Assembly: GCA_963773845.1 (NCBI GenBank)
Contig: CAVZCU010000009.1
Span: 558,001 to 622,000, forward strand
Reading direction: 5' to 3'
Source of the DNA: SIAJ01 sp963773845
GTDB taxonomy: Bacteria > Planctomycetota > Planctomycetia > Gemmatales > Gemmataceae
Length of the DNA: 64,000 nucleotides
Both the position numbers and the translations under genes were made by a program. Shown here piece by piece: positions 44,028 to 53,458 of the stretch. The first letter of the stretch is position 1, and the number at the start of each line of letters is the position of its first letter. The notes under the pieces are model-generated. The model saw only the letters and a program-made list of their open reading frames with translations. It did no database searches and had not been told where the DNA came from.

Positions 44028-46729
44028 GCGGGCCGCTGCCCGTTCGATCGCTTCCTGTTGTTTCTCAAGCGCTCGCGCCGATCCGCTGGTACCTGATCGA
44101 GCGGCTTGTTCATGGCTTCCTGGGCCAATCGCCCGCGCAAATCTTCTTGCAGCCGTGCCAACTGTTTGGCTGCTTCCCGCGGATCGCGACTGTCGGCGAC
44201 CGCCTGTTCGAGGTCCCGAGCGAGGCGTTCCAACTCCTGGCGGGCCTTTTCCTGTTCTTTCATCGCTTCGTCGAGGTTGCCGCGATCGAGGGCGTTCTTG
44301 GCCTCGGCGGCGCCGTCTGGCTTGAGCGGCTGCGACTGTGCAATTCGGCTCGCCGTGTCGGTCTTGGCGGCGAGGTCCTTGGCCTTTTTGGCCAACTCAT
44401 CCTGCCGCTTCTTGAGATCGGCCAGCCGACTTTCGGCGGAGTCCTTTTCGGCCCTGCGAATCGCGTCGTTGAGGTCACGCATTTCGTCCGCGATCTTCTT
44501 GGCCTGTTCCGCCAGCTTTTTCGCTTCCTCGCCTTTCGCGGCGTCCGCGGCTTTCTTAAGCGCCTCGGATTGCTGCTTGAGCTTGTCGAGTTCTTCTGTT
44601 AGTTCTTTCTGCCGCTTGGCCAGCTCGTCGGCGTCTTTCGGATCCGCCTTTTTTGCCTTGTCGGCCAGCTCCTGCTGTTCGCGGGCCAGATCTTCGAGCT
44701 TGCGCCGGTCCATCCGTTCCTTGGCGATGCGCTCGTTGTCCTTGATAAGGTCCTCGATCTTGCGCACCGCAGTGTCCAGACCTTCCTCGGCTTTGCGGAA
44801 CTGGGTGTTGCGCGAGTCCGTTTTCGACTCATCTTTCGTGCGCGCGAGAGCAGCTTCCGCATCGCGAAGTTCGCGGTCGGCAATGTCGCGCATGGATTCG
44901 GCCAACTGGCTCAGTTCCGGTGTCACGCCAACGTCGCGAGCGAGATCATTGAGCTTGCTGCCGGTCTCGCTAACATCGTTGCGGGTTTTCTTCAACTGAT
45001 CCAGACCGGCTGCATCGAATGCTCTTCGATTAAGCGTCTCGCGCCGCAATAGATCGCTCGTCGCGCGTTCGGCAGTGAGTTCGGTGCGAATTTCCTTGAG
45101 CTTCGCCTCAATCTCTGCCTTGCGATTCGTGATGTCTTGCTCGGCGAGTGGCGCGGCGCTCGCGTTGACTTCGAACTCGGACCATTGATCCTGGGCCGGG
45201 TAATAGGTCGTTTGTGGCCCGAGGTTGGCTTCGGGCACGTTGCGATTGTCGGTCACGGCCAAGCGACATGAGAGCTTCTGGCCAACTTTGACCTTATCCA
45301 TGAGCGACAAGACTGCTCGACCTTCGATTTGCGCCGCCGGCAACCCGTTCGCGACGAGCGGCAGCGATTGCACGGATCCGTTATCGATCCGCCATTCGAG
45401 AGTGGCCTTGGCGATTGCAACATCGTCGGTTGCCGCACATTCGACCACGAGCTTCTCAGTTGGCCGTACTTGCCGTGCCTTCTCGCCGATGCCGCTGATC
45501 CGCGGCAGCTTCGGCGGTTCGTCCTTGTGAACGTTTAAGGGCTGGGGCGGGAATTCGCTCCGCACGCCGCGCGCGCCCTCTGCCTTCAGTGCAAATGTTC
45601 CCGTCGCCTTGGCGGGGACGGTCAGCGTGGTTGTGCCATCATCCGCGACGTTGAGTGGATACCGTTGCTTCACTGGCTTGTTGCTGTCGGCATCCGCCTG
45701 GGCGGTGAATTCCAGGATCGCGGACGCAGGCTTCGGCACGAACCGCAGGTCGAATGTGATTGTGCTGTGTTCCAGCGCCACCAGTTCGCCAAGTCCTTCG
45801 ATCGGCAGGTCTTGGTCGTGTCCCGCGGCCGCATAGGCGGGCGGCTTGATCGTGATATGGGCGGCCCCAAGTGTGATTGGTTCAACCACGGCGACATGAT
45901 GACTTTCACTGACCGCTCCCCCGGCTTCGATGCGATAGTCGAAGTCGTCCGTCGCCGCCGGCCGGCGATAGTACCAGACGTTCGCTTCGTCCGACGCCAT
46001 TGCCAATCGCTCTTCCTTGCCGTTTTCGGTGATTAAAAGTGTCGCCGACGTCGGCAATTCGACGCCGGCTTTGGTCGGTTCCAAATAAGCAGTCAAGGTC
46101 ACCGAGTCGCCACGCTTGACCGCGGGATCGCCGGATGTGACGACAATGTTGAATGGGTAGCTCTTCGCCGGCGTGTAGCCGGGCAGGAAGAATCGTCGGA
46201 GATATTCGCCGGAATGGGGCGCGACCAGCGCCGGGATGAGTAGCAACACCAACAGGATGAGCGCAGTCCAAAATGCGCCCGTGACGCCGCTGGTCGGGAA
46301 GGCATTCGCGAGTTCGAGTTTGCGGGCCCGCGAATCGGCATCCTTGATGACTTCGTTGATGAGGGCAGGGGCGCCGTTCGATTCGTCCGACTTGCCGGCC
46401 AGCTCGACCGCGGTCGTTAGCCGTTCGGCCAGCCGTGGAAACTCCAGCTCGACCGCCGAGGCGACTGCCTCCATATCAACTTTGGCTGTTGTCGCGCGGA
46501 CCAGATGCCAGGCTTCACGAAGTGCCAACACAATCCAGCCGAGCAGCAACCCCACGCGCGCGAACGCGGGCAGACTGAGATAGGCGTCGGCCAGAATGCA
46601 GACCAAGGCCGCCACCGGCAACAGAAAGGTCGCCCGGGCGATCGCCCGCAGCAAGCGCACCTTGCGAGCGCGAGCGGCGAGGTCTTCGAGGCGATCGTGC
46701 AGTTTTGGCGGCAGGCTGGCGGCGGGCAT
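44024..46729 (-). CDS. DUF4175-like membrane/coil protein, N-terminal part
   Basis: A 901-codon frame. Two or three membrane helices lie at the N-terminus (ATFLLPVAALVCILADAYL; ARVGLLLGWIVLALREAW; AFWTALILLVLLLIPALVA). Periplasmic beta-sandwich modules (about 190-560; DPAVKRGDSVTLTAYL, ITIKPPAYAAAG, DDVAIAKATLEWRI) follow, then coiled coil to the end. Organisation matches the planctomycete DUF4175-type proteins. The last about 12 residues (RNNRKRSNGQRPA) are off-frame; another frame continues the coil, so the true gene probably runs 46729 to 41335, about 1,800 residues. Confidence 0.8.
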   Translation of the reverse strand: MPAASLPPKLHDRLEDLAARARKVRLLRAIARATFLLPVAALVCILADAYLSLPAFARVGLLLGWIVLALREAWHLVRATTAKVDMEAVASAVELEFPRLAERLTTAVELAGKSDESNGAPALINEVIKDADSRARKLELANAFPTSGVTGAFWTALILLVLLLIPALVAPHSGEYLRRFFLPGYTPAKSYPFNIVVTSGDPAVKRGDSVTLTAYLEPTKAGVELPTSATLLITENGKEERLAMASDEANVWYYRRPAATDDFDYRIEAGGAVSESHHVAVVEPITLGAAHITIKPPAYAAAGHDQDLPIEGLGELVALEHSTITFDLRFVPKPASAILEFTAQADADSNKPVKQRYPLNVADDGTTTLTVPAKATGTFALKAEGARGVRSEFPPQPLNVHKDEPPKLPRISGIGEKARQVRPTEKLVVECAATDDVAIAKATLEWRIDNGSVQSLPLVANGLPAAQIEGRAVLSLMDKVKVGQKLSCRLAVTDNRNVPEANLGPQTTYYPAQDQWSEFEVNASAAPLAEQDITNRKAEIEAKLKEIRTELTAERATSDLLRRETLNRRAFDAAGLDQLKKTRNDVSETGSKLNDLARDVGVTPELSQLAESMRDIADRELRDAEAALARTKDESKTDSRNTQFRKAEEGLDTAVRKIEDLIKDNERIAKERMDRRKLEDLAREQQELADKAKKADPKDADELAKRQKELTEELDKLKQQSEALKKAADAAKGEEAKKLAEQAKKIADEMRDLNDAIRRAEKDSAESRLADLKKRQDELAKKAKDLAAKTDTASRIAQSQPLKPDGAAEAKNALDRGNLDEAMKEQEKARQELERLARDLEQAVADSRDPREAAKQLARLQEDLRGRLAQEAMNKPLDQVPADRRERLRNNRKRSNGQRPA

Positions 46730-47202
46730 ACAGACCGTCCTTATTTACGGACGACGAACCGGACCCGGGCGGGGAACGAGAGATTGGCCAAATATCAATT
46801 CTACCGTGAGTCGAAGGGCACGGACAAGCAATACGTTACAACGATTAACAAAGTCTTAATCGCTTGGCCGCCGACAGATTCGTCCGGCGACCACGCGCGA
46901 CCCTCGGTGGACGAACCTACTCGGCCAAATGAATCACGACTTAAGCGGAAGAAATGTGGTCAGGCCTGCCAGTCCTTTTCTGTCATGCCCGGCGGGCAAT
47001 TGTATTGCATACTGCACACGCGGTGGAACAGCCCGTTATCCGCTCCGCCGGGCTATTGTGTGGAGCGAAATTCTTCGCAGATGCGCAGAGCGTCAAGCGC
47101 AAGCCAAAGGAAGCGCTTCCCTTGGCTTGCGCTTCAGGCTCAGCGAGCGAACTCTGCCACAGGCTTCGAGTGCATCGAGCCGTTTATCGTTGAGGTGGTC
47201 CC
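46730..47202. other. Intergenic region with one inverted repeat
   Basis: Upstream regions of two divergent genes. An inverted repeat at 47096-47133 (arms built on agcgcaagcc and its complement) can form a strong hairpin. A gcccggcgggc-type word and its partial complement occur around 46988 and 47045. No RNA gene or coding frame is convincing. Confidence 0.55.
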
Positions 47203-47805
47203 GTGTCCGATCTATCCGCCGTCGCCCAGATCATGAGCTCGGCCGTCGGCCTGATGGGTGCGCTGGTAGCAGGGCTGTCGGTCCATTTCACTTACAGGGG
47301 ACGGCACAATCAATTCCGCCAGGTGGTTTACGGCCGTCAGATGGACGCCTATTTCGACATCACCGAATCGATGTCGCGTCTGTACAACGCTGCCCAGAAC
47401 GTCCTCGTCACCGGCAATATCTGGCTCACCGACGACGACGCACGCGAGCGCTTCCGCACGGCCTTGCGCGAGGAGCACGAGCGTTATACCGGGACGGTCA
47501 ATCGCTCGCTGATCGTTCTACCATCGAAGGTGAAGGCGGCGTTGGATGGTTTTAACGAGACGCTGCTGGCGATCAGCGACCCGATCGAAGATCCACCCGC
47601 CGTCGTTGACAGCCCATCCGAACCGGTGGCGAACCTGGCGAAGGCATACGAGCGAGCCGTGAATTGCATCCGCTATCATCTGGCGGTCGATTCCCTGACC
47701 ACCGGCATGCTTAAGGAAATGGGCATCGGCAGCGAGTCCGTGGCGCTCAAGGGCTTCCGTTCCGGCGTAAACCCGCTGGTGCCAGTCGGACGGTCCAAGC
47801 ATTAG
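47203..47805 (+). CDS. Hypothetical protein with N-terminal membrane helix
   Basis: Unrecognised 200-residue protein. One hydrophobic N-terminal helix (MSSAVGLMGALVAGLSVHF, about 11-29) anchors a helical cytoplasmic domain containing RQMDAYFDITESMSRLY and EEHERYTGTVNRSLIVLP. The GTG start follows GAGGTGG with five-base spacing. The pattern recalls small four-helix membrane proteins of unknown role. It converges with the macro-domain gene. Confidence 0.68.
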   Translation: MSDLSAVAQIMSSAVGLMGALVAGLSVHFTYRGRHNQFRQVVYGRQMDAYFDITESMSRLYNAAQNVLVTGNIWLTDDDARERFRTALREEHERYTGTVNRSLIVLPSKVKAALDGFNETLLAISDPIEDPPAVVDSPSEPVANLAKAYERAVNCIRYHLAVDSLTTGMLKEMGIGSESVALKGFRSGVNPLVPVGRSKH

Positions 47806-47861
47806 CCGGTGTGAGTATCAGAAAGCGGGGCGCAGCAGCTAAAACATCGGCGCCGGCGGTG

Positions 47862-48500
47862 TCAGCCGCGTTGCAAATCACGCATTTCGTCCGAGTAGAG
47901 CCGTTGATGGCGTTCTTGGGCATCCAACCAGGATTGGGGAAAGCCGCCTTTCCGATGCACGACCTCTTCGATCGCCATGCGGACTTGGCGAGCGCAAGTA
48001 GCGGGGGCAACCCGCCCGACGCCGGTGCCGAGACCGGGAAAGGCAACCGTGTTGACCACGGACGCAATCGGCTGTCCCGCAAACAAGCCGTCCGCAAATG
48101 TTCCATGCCGTACCAACAACAACGCAGCCCGAGCGGCCAGGAAACAATTGACCGAATCCCACAGGATCATCGGCACCCGCATCGTCGGCGCGGCGATGAG
48201 AAATGGAATCGCCGCGTCGCCGGTATCGACAATTTCGGCAGCGCCGACAATTAACTCGCCATGATGGCGGTCGCGGATCTTCGCTTGCAGACGTTCCTGC
48301 ACCGACCAACCGAAATGTCGTGAGTAAAGATAGTCGATCCCGCCATCCATGAAGCCGAAGCTGTTCGCCGGGCTGACGACCGCATCGCAGTGCACATCGA
48401 GAATCGACCCACGATGAACGTGGACGCCATCGAGATCGCCACAATGCCGCTGCCAGGCATCGGCCAGGTCGGGTTCGACTGCGGTGAGGAGGATGTTCAT
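47862..48500 (-). CDS. Macro-domain protein
   Basis: A 212-residue single-domain macro protein, expected to bind ADP-ribose or a related NAD metabolite. VHRGSILDVHCDAVVSPANS begins the binding site (Asn of the PAN motif), then GFMDGGID. FPGLGTGVGRVAP is the phosphate loop. Length exceeds the classical macro domain by about 40 residues, with the additional helix (RLQAKIRDRHHGELIVGAAE) typical of the phage-tail-like/ALC1-distant subgroup. The Met at 48500 gives the correct first strand (NILLTAVEPDLADAWQ). Confidence 0.82.
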   Translation of the reverse strand: MNILLTAVEPDLADAWQRHCGDLDGVHVHRGSILDVHCDAVVSPANSFGFMDGGIDYLYSRHFGWSVQERLQAKIRDRHHGELIVGAAEIVDTGDAAIPFLIAAPTMRVPMILWDSVNCFLAARAALLLVRHGTFADGLFAGQPIASVVNTVAFPGLGTGVGRVAPATCARQVRMAIEEVVHRKGGFPQSWLDAQERHQRLYSDEMRDLQRG

Positions 48501-48709
48501 GGGTGCTTGCCGAAAGCTTGCGAGGCCAACCGCTTCGTTCACGGCCGGAGTCGACTATAGAGGGGGCTGGAGTTTTTATAAAGGCTCCCGGCGCTAGATG
48601 GCCCAAACTGGTGTGTGCTTGGTTGTATAGTCCTTGGTAGAGTGAATAATCGTCTGTAGCGCTGTTGATGCAATCTATACCAGATTCCTTGACCAAATCG
48701 AGGCTTGGT

Positions 48710-48994
48710 ATGTTGCGACTAACGATCACTGCGGCGATTGTAACCGTTGGGCTCGTCTTCGGCGCGCCACGCGCCAAGGATGCGCCAAAGAAAGATTCAC
48801 GCATTGTCGGAAGTTGGCGGCTGTTGACATTGAACGGGCAGGACACAGTACAGGCAATTTACACGTTCTCCGCTGACGGAACGTTGCGGGTTCGGGGCCG
48901 GATCGGTATGGCGGAGGCTGGGGCTCAATTCCGCTACTCGACTGATGAGAAGACGGATCCGCCTAGGATCAATGGATCCTCATGGGCGGGGTAG
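48710..48994 (+). CDS. Small secreted protein, possibly truncated
   Basis: A 94-residue protein with signal peptide (LRLTITAAIVTVGLVFGAPRA). A short beta-rich core (IVGSWRLLTLNGQD, then AIYTFSADGTLRV) recalls the first half of TIGR03066/TIGR03067-type planctomycete proteins. The expected second half is missing: the frame stops at 48994. GAGG lies just before the ATG at 48710. It may be a truncated family member. Confidence 0.5.
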   Translation: MLRLTITAAIVTVGLVFGAPRAKDAPKKDSRIVGSWRLLTLNGQDTVQAIYTFSADGTLRVRGRIGMAEAGAQFRYSTDEKTDPPRINGSSWAG

Positions 48995-49046
48995 GTGCCA
49001 GTGGAGCCGCTGTTGGTGGCGGACTTTGGTACTGGATGAACTCCCA

Positions 49047-49340
49047 ATGAACACTGACTTTTCGAATCTCTTGGCGCTCGGCGTCATCTGGACGTTCTGG
49101 TTGTTCGTGACAATTGGGTTGATCCGTGAAGAGGCGTCATGGTTCCCGTTTACTATCGTTGTGCCGATGGTCCTATCGGTCCTCGCGATCGCAATCAATC
49201 GATGGTGGCTGCCCTGGGGCACGACACTTGTGGTGGCGATTCATGCAGTTCTCTGGATGTACGCGCTCTCCGTTTGGCTGCAAATTCGCCGCGAACGTCA
49301 TGCTTCCGATCATCATGTCGCGGACGAACTGACGGACTAA
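49047..49340 (+). CDS. Small integral membrane protein
   Basis: Unrecognised 97-residue protein with three membrane helices: LLALGVIWTFWLFVTIGLI, FPFTIVVPMVLSVLAIAI and GTTLVVAIHAVLWMYALSVW. The tail is charged (RRERHASDHH). Its start overlaps the stop of a 22-codon hydrophobic frame (48982-49050, another phase) by ATGA; whether that small frame is translated is uncertain. Confidence 0.6.
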   Translation: MNTDFSNLLALGVIWTFWLFVTIGLIREEASWFPFTIVVPMVLSVLAIAINRWWLPWGTTLVVAIHAVLWMYALSVWLQIRRERHASDHHVADELTD

Positions 49341-49414
49341 CGGAAAGCCAACCGAGTCAAGTCTGTTCATACTCTATTGGCGGCCCCGACCGCTTTTATT
49401 GGGACCAATCCGCT

Positions 49415-50638
49415 TCACCACGCCAGCGGCAACGTCGCGGGGCCGCGGAACACGGGGTACGGTCGCCAGCACACGTCGGGCATCGCGAGCCTCAAACCGG
49501 GGAACCGGCGCACCACCGCGGCAATTGCCACCTGGGCCTCGACCCGGCCGAGCGCTGCCCCGACGCAGAAGTGCGGCCCGCCGCCGAACGCCAGGTGTTT
49601 GTGCTCCGATCGCGTGATGTCGAACCGGTCCGGGTCGGAGAAGTGGGCCGGATCGCGGTTTGCAGCCCCGAGGATCAGCCCGATTCGCTCCCCGGCCGCG
49701 ATCCTTGCTCCCGCGATCTCCACATCCTCGGCGGCCAGCCGGCCGATCATTTGGACCGGGCTTTCGTACCGCAGGCCCTCTTCCACTGCCCCGGCGATCA
49801 GTTCCGGATCGGCCCGCAGCCGGGCGAGCTGTTCCGGGTGACGGATTAGGGTGAGAAGTGTGTTGGCGATCAGGTTAGCGGTGGTCTCGTGGCTTCCGTT
49901 GATAATCCCAACCACATTGCTGAACAATTCCATCTCGGTTAGCCGGTCCCCGGCTTGCTCGGCCGCCACCAGAGCGCTGAGCAGGTCGTCGCGGGGCTGT
50001 CGGCGGACCTCGGCGAAGACCTTTGCCAGATAGGCGGACAGCTCGTGGGCACTGGCGGTCGCTCGCCGGGCGCGATCGCGCACGGGGACGGCGCTCACCC
50101 CGATAAAAGCGTAGATATCGTCAGTCCAGGCCTTGAACCGCTCCTGGTCGGCGGCCGGTAGTCCGAGCATCGCCGTGATGACCCGAGACGGCAGCAAGTC
50201 GGCCATGTCGGCCACCAGATCCATCCGGCCACTGGCCTCCGCCCGGTCGAGCAGTTCGTCCGCAGTCGCCTGGATGAACGATCGCATCGCTTCGATCCGA
50301 CGTGGGACGAATGCCTGCTGGACCAATGCGCGGATTCGCTCGTGGGCCGGCCTGTCGGTTAATAGCAGGCGGTTGGTGAGCAGCTCCCGAAGCGGCGCCG
50401 CCTCGGCCTGCGCGGCCGGGTCGAGCCGTTCCATGAAACTATCGAGCCGGGCCGACGAGAATCGCCTGTCCCGCAGGATGAGATGGATGTCGTCGTACCG
50501 ACTGATGAGCCAGGACCGGTTCGGTTCGTCCCAGCAGACGGGCAGCTCGGCGAGGTACCGGTGGTAGGCTGGGTACGGGTCGCGGATAAACTCGGCGGAA
50601 GCCAGGTCTGTCGGGTTGACGGGGACGTGTCGGTTCAT
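49415..50638 (-). CDS. Cytochrome P450
   Basis: A 407-residue soluble bacterial P450. The heme-thiolate loop is FGGGPHFCVGAALGR (Cys about 357), the helix K ExxR is EGLRYESP, and the I-helix reads GIINGSHETTANLI with the acid-alcohol pair Glu-Thr-Thr. Sequence style is close to actinobacterial CYP107/CYP105-type class I enzymes. No ferredoxin or reductase gene is adjacent. Third-codon-position GC looks higher than in neighbours, suggesting transfer. Substrate unknown. Confidence 0.92.
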   Translation of the reverse strand: MNRHVPVNPTDLASAEFIRDPYPAYHRYLAELPVCWDEPNRSWLISRYDDIHLILRDRRFSSARLDSFMERLDPAAQAEAAPLRELLTNRLLLTDRPAHERIRALVQQAFVPRRIEAMRSFIQATADELLDRAEASGRMDLVADMADLLPSRVITAMLGLPAADQERFKAWTDDIYAFIGVSAVPVRDRARRATASAHELSAYLAKVFAEVRRQPRDDLLSALVAAEQAGDRLTEMELFSNVVGIINGSHETTANLIANTLLTLIRHPEQLARLRADPELIAGAVEEGLRYESPVQMIGRLAAEDVEIAGARIAAGERIGLILGAANRDPAHFSDPDRFDITRSEHKHLAFGGGPHFCVGAALGRVEAQVAIAAVVRRFPGLRLAMPDVCWRPYPVFRGPATLPLAW

Positions 50639-50864
50639 CGGTTCACCTCGTATTCGGGACCATCCCTTTCGGGTCGGCTGTGCCGCGCCGATTCAGCCTA
50701 GCCAGGAGCAAGGTCAGCGGGGCGCGGACTGCCACGAATACCAATGGGGCGGCGGGGCCGGCGATGGTGAGGTCGTCGTTGCCCTAATCGCGGGTGAGCA
50801 TCGCCGCGCTACCGTGGCCCAGATCGGGTCACAAAAGGATAACGGGAATCTTTGCAACGTCGTT

Positions 50865-53363
50865 TCACCGCACCACGCGCAACTTGAACGTGTGGAAGAT
50901 CTCCTGACCGCCCGCGTCACGTACGGTGAGAATTGCTTCCTGATCGCCTTCCGGCAATGAGTCCGGTACTTTCCATGTGACCGTTCCCTCTTTCGAAACA
51001 GACATGCTAGCCGGTCCAGACTCCAGTTTGAAAGAGACAGGCGTGCGCTTCGCTTTCACCTGAATGGAATAATGAAACGTCGATCCTCTCTTGACCACAC
51101 TCTGCGATTGTGACACGACCATAAGGTAGTCGATACCCGATTTCTCCAATGCGGCATCGACATTGAATTTGTAGAGGACGACCTGGTCCTTGCTGCCAGG
51201 TAAAAACGCGATGACGTTTGCCTGTGGGATGAAGAAGATATTTCGCCACGGACCGGTTGCGCCGCGGGCCCAGCCATCCAAGGTCATCCCGTGCTGCAAT
51301 TGCTCCAATTTGGCAATTGGCCGATGCTGCCCGAGCACATAAACCGTCGCGCTACCGCCCTTTCCACCGGCTCCCGATTGGAGCGAGAGGAAAAGACTCC
51401 CGCGAACGGCCGGCAAACACCAACCGTATTTCGCATCGTCCCGATCGGCCCGCTGGAGATGGCTCGACAAGACTCCTTGTGCTGTAAATGCCGTATTGCC
51501 GTCGGGTCCGGGTATAACGTGTCCCAGCGTCCCCTCGGTGTAGCGAGTTACCTTGTCTCCCTCCAGGACGAAGGTCGAGGCGGTTCCGGGCGAATAATTG
51601 TTATTCCATGTGCCAAAAACGGTCCCGTCGCCGGATGGATATAGCCGAACGCCTGCCTCCCAGACACGCTCCCCCTTATTGATTGGAAGAGGACGCAATG
51701 TGCCGAGGTCCATGAATATGCCGTTGACGACCACCGGACCATTTGAGGCATGGCCCATCAAGATCATCGCGATCTTGTCCATGAACGACGGCGCCACCAC
51801 CAATTCGCGTTCGAATGTCGTGAGGCTCCATCGTTCGAGAACACCCTTTTCCGGGAGACCGATAACCAACTTGTCGAGTCCGGCCGCAAAGGCGATCGTG
51901 TTTTCGGCGACGTCGATGTAGTGCGTCACCTTCGCTTCGTTGACATCGAACACGCCCAATTTGTGGAGCTTGGGCAGATGAAAGATGAAGAAACGGCCGC
52001 CACCTCCCAAGCATAAGTCGTCGAATGCCGCCGGGAGGCGTTTGACGACTCGATCGTCTGCCAGAGCGGGGGGACTAATGGCTACAGTGGAAGGGTCCGC
52101 GGGCCCGATCTGGGTGGCATCGCGCACCGTGATCGATGCCTCGGCACGGCCGACCTCTTTGCCGTCGACGCTGGCCACAACGGTCGCGCTCACCGCGTAG
52201 ATTTCCGCTGGCGGCGTGACTTGGATCTGCACGGCCGGGTGCAAGTCGATTCGGACCTTCTGATTGCCCAGCGCGATGTCCACCGCAGCAAGCCCGCCGA
52301 TTTCACCCTCGAGATTGGTCTTTCCGTCCGCCAGCACCACGAGCGGCTTTGTCTTGAATTCGATTCGCCTGACGGAACTTAATCGAACGGGCTTTCCGCC
52401 CACGGTGAGGACAAAGTCGTCGACGAGCCCAGCGATCATTCCTTGTTTGAGCCGCACCGATATTTCCACCCGTTTGTCTCCCGTTGCGGCGGTCGGGACG
52501 GCGGTCGCGACAAATACCCCATCGTGCTTGGTCATCGGAAACGCGCGCGGCTTTTCGTCGCCGGCATGGAGAATCAGTCGCACATTCGGCTCTTTGCGCC
52601 GGGGATCAATGAGACAACTCGGGCCTTGAAAGTGATCGGCCGGGCAAATGACTCGCGCGATTTCCGGCGGCGTAAACGCGATGTCCGGCGCGCTCAGGAA
52701 CCCTTTCACATGGCTAACCGGAATGGCCATGTTGATGCCGCGCTCGCCACGGACTCCCGCCACAATTACGCCGATGACATTTGCCTTCTCGTCCAGGACT
52801 GGGCCTCCCGAGCTTCCGAAGGTGACGCTCACATCCAATTGGATGCGTTCTATGTCTCCCTTCTTCCTTCGCAGTGAGGATACTGTCCCCGCATTGACGC
52901 TGATGGCAGGATACTCCTTGCCATCGGGGGACAGCGCGGCTCCGAGCGGAAAGCCGAATGCCACCACTTCCATCAGTTCCGTGATGCCATCGACCGATCC
53001 CAATGCGAGGCTCGGTAGCGGATCTTTCGAGTCGACGCGAACGAGCGCAAGATCGAGCGCCTTATCCATGCGAACGACGTTGGCTTGGAAAACTCGCTGA
53101 GTCTTGAGACTCGCATTGACCACGACCTTGATTTGCTCCTTTTCCTTGCCGCGGACCACGTGTTCATTGGTAACGAATAGCCCGGATGAATGAACGCAAA
53201 AGGCCGTACCCGACCTGCGGCCCGCCACTTCGATAAAGGCCGTCGCCGCCTTGCCGATCTTGGCGATCTTTGCCTTTGTGGGTTTGTCCGCTCGCGCCGA
53301 GGAGGCTCCGATAAGGACGCCAACTACGGCCGCGCAGGCCACGGGCAAATTACGCGTCCACAT
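50865..53363 (-). CDS. Secreted trypsin-like serine protease with beta-propeller-like tail
   Basis: An 832-residue exported protease. Signal peptide (VACAAVVGVLIGASSARA), then an S1C/DegP-like trypsin domain with His68 (TNEHVV), Asp104 (LDLALVRV) and Ser185 (TFGSSGGPV); no PDZ domain follows. Residues about 430-750 show WD/propeller-like strands (GGGGRFFIFHLPKLHKLGVF; LPEKGVLERWSL), and the last 100 residues form Ig-like strands. Substrate binding by the propeller is inference. The Met at 53363 is preceded by GAGG. Confidence 0.85.
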   Translation of the reverse strand: MWTRNLPVACAAVVGVLIGASSARADKPTKAKIAKIGKAATAFIEVAGRRSGTAFCVHSSGLFVTNEHVVRGKEKEQIKVVVNASLKTQRVFQANVVRMDKALDLALVRVDSKDPLPSLALGSVDGITELMEVVAFGFPLGAALSPDGKEYPAISVNAGTVSSLRRKKGDIERIQLDVSVTFGSSGGPVLDEKANVIGVIVAGVRGERGINMAIPVSHVKGFLSAPDIAFTPPEIARVICPADHFQGPSCLIDPRRKEPNVRLILHAGDEKPRAFPMTKHDGVFVATAVPTAATGDKRVEISVRLKQGMIAGLVDDFVLTVGGKPVRLSSVRRIEFKTKPLVVLADGKTNLEGEIGGLAAVDIALGNQKVRIDLHPAVQIQVTPPAEIYAVSATVVASVDGKEVGRAEASITVRDATQIGPADPSTVAISPPALADDRVVKRLPAAFDDLCLGGGGRFFIFHLPKLHKLGVFDVNEAKVTHYIDVAENTIAFAAGLDKLVIGLPEKGVLERWSLTTFERELVVAPSFMDKIAMILMGHASNGPVVVNGIFMDLGTLRPLPINKGERVWEAGVRLYPSGDGTVFGTWNNNYSPGTASTFVLEGDKVTRYTEGTLGHVIPGPDGNTAFTAQGVLSSHLQRADRDDAKYGWCLPAVRGSLFLSLQSGAGGKGGSATVYVLGQHRPIAKLEQLQHGMTLDGWARGATGPWRNIFFIPQANVIAFLPGSKDQVVLYKFNVDAALEKSGIDYLMVVSQSQSVVKRGSTFHYSIQVKAKRTPVSFKLESGPASMSVSKEGTVTWKVPDSLPEGDQEAILTVRDAGGQEIFHTFKLRVVR

Positions 53364-53458
53364 TGCGGGCCTCGACAATTGAAAAGAGAGTCGAATGGGA
53401 TTCTATCCCCACTCCGCAAGTTCGGGGGTAAATCCACGACCTTTGCAATGCGAACGAA

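Noticed and set aside
46730..47202. tRNA or other RNA gene in the gap
   Set aside because: The only strong structure is a simple hairpin at 47096-47133; no cloverleaf or CCA end is seen.
47878..48846. 322-codon frame overlapping the macro gene
   Set aside because: Different phase on the same strand as the macro-domain frame, with Arg-rich off-frame composition.
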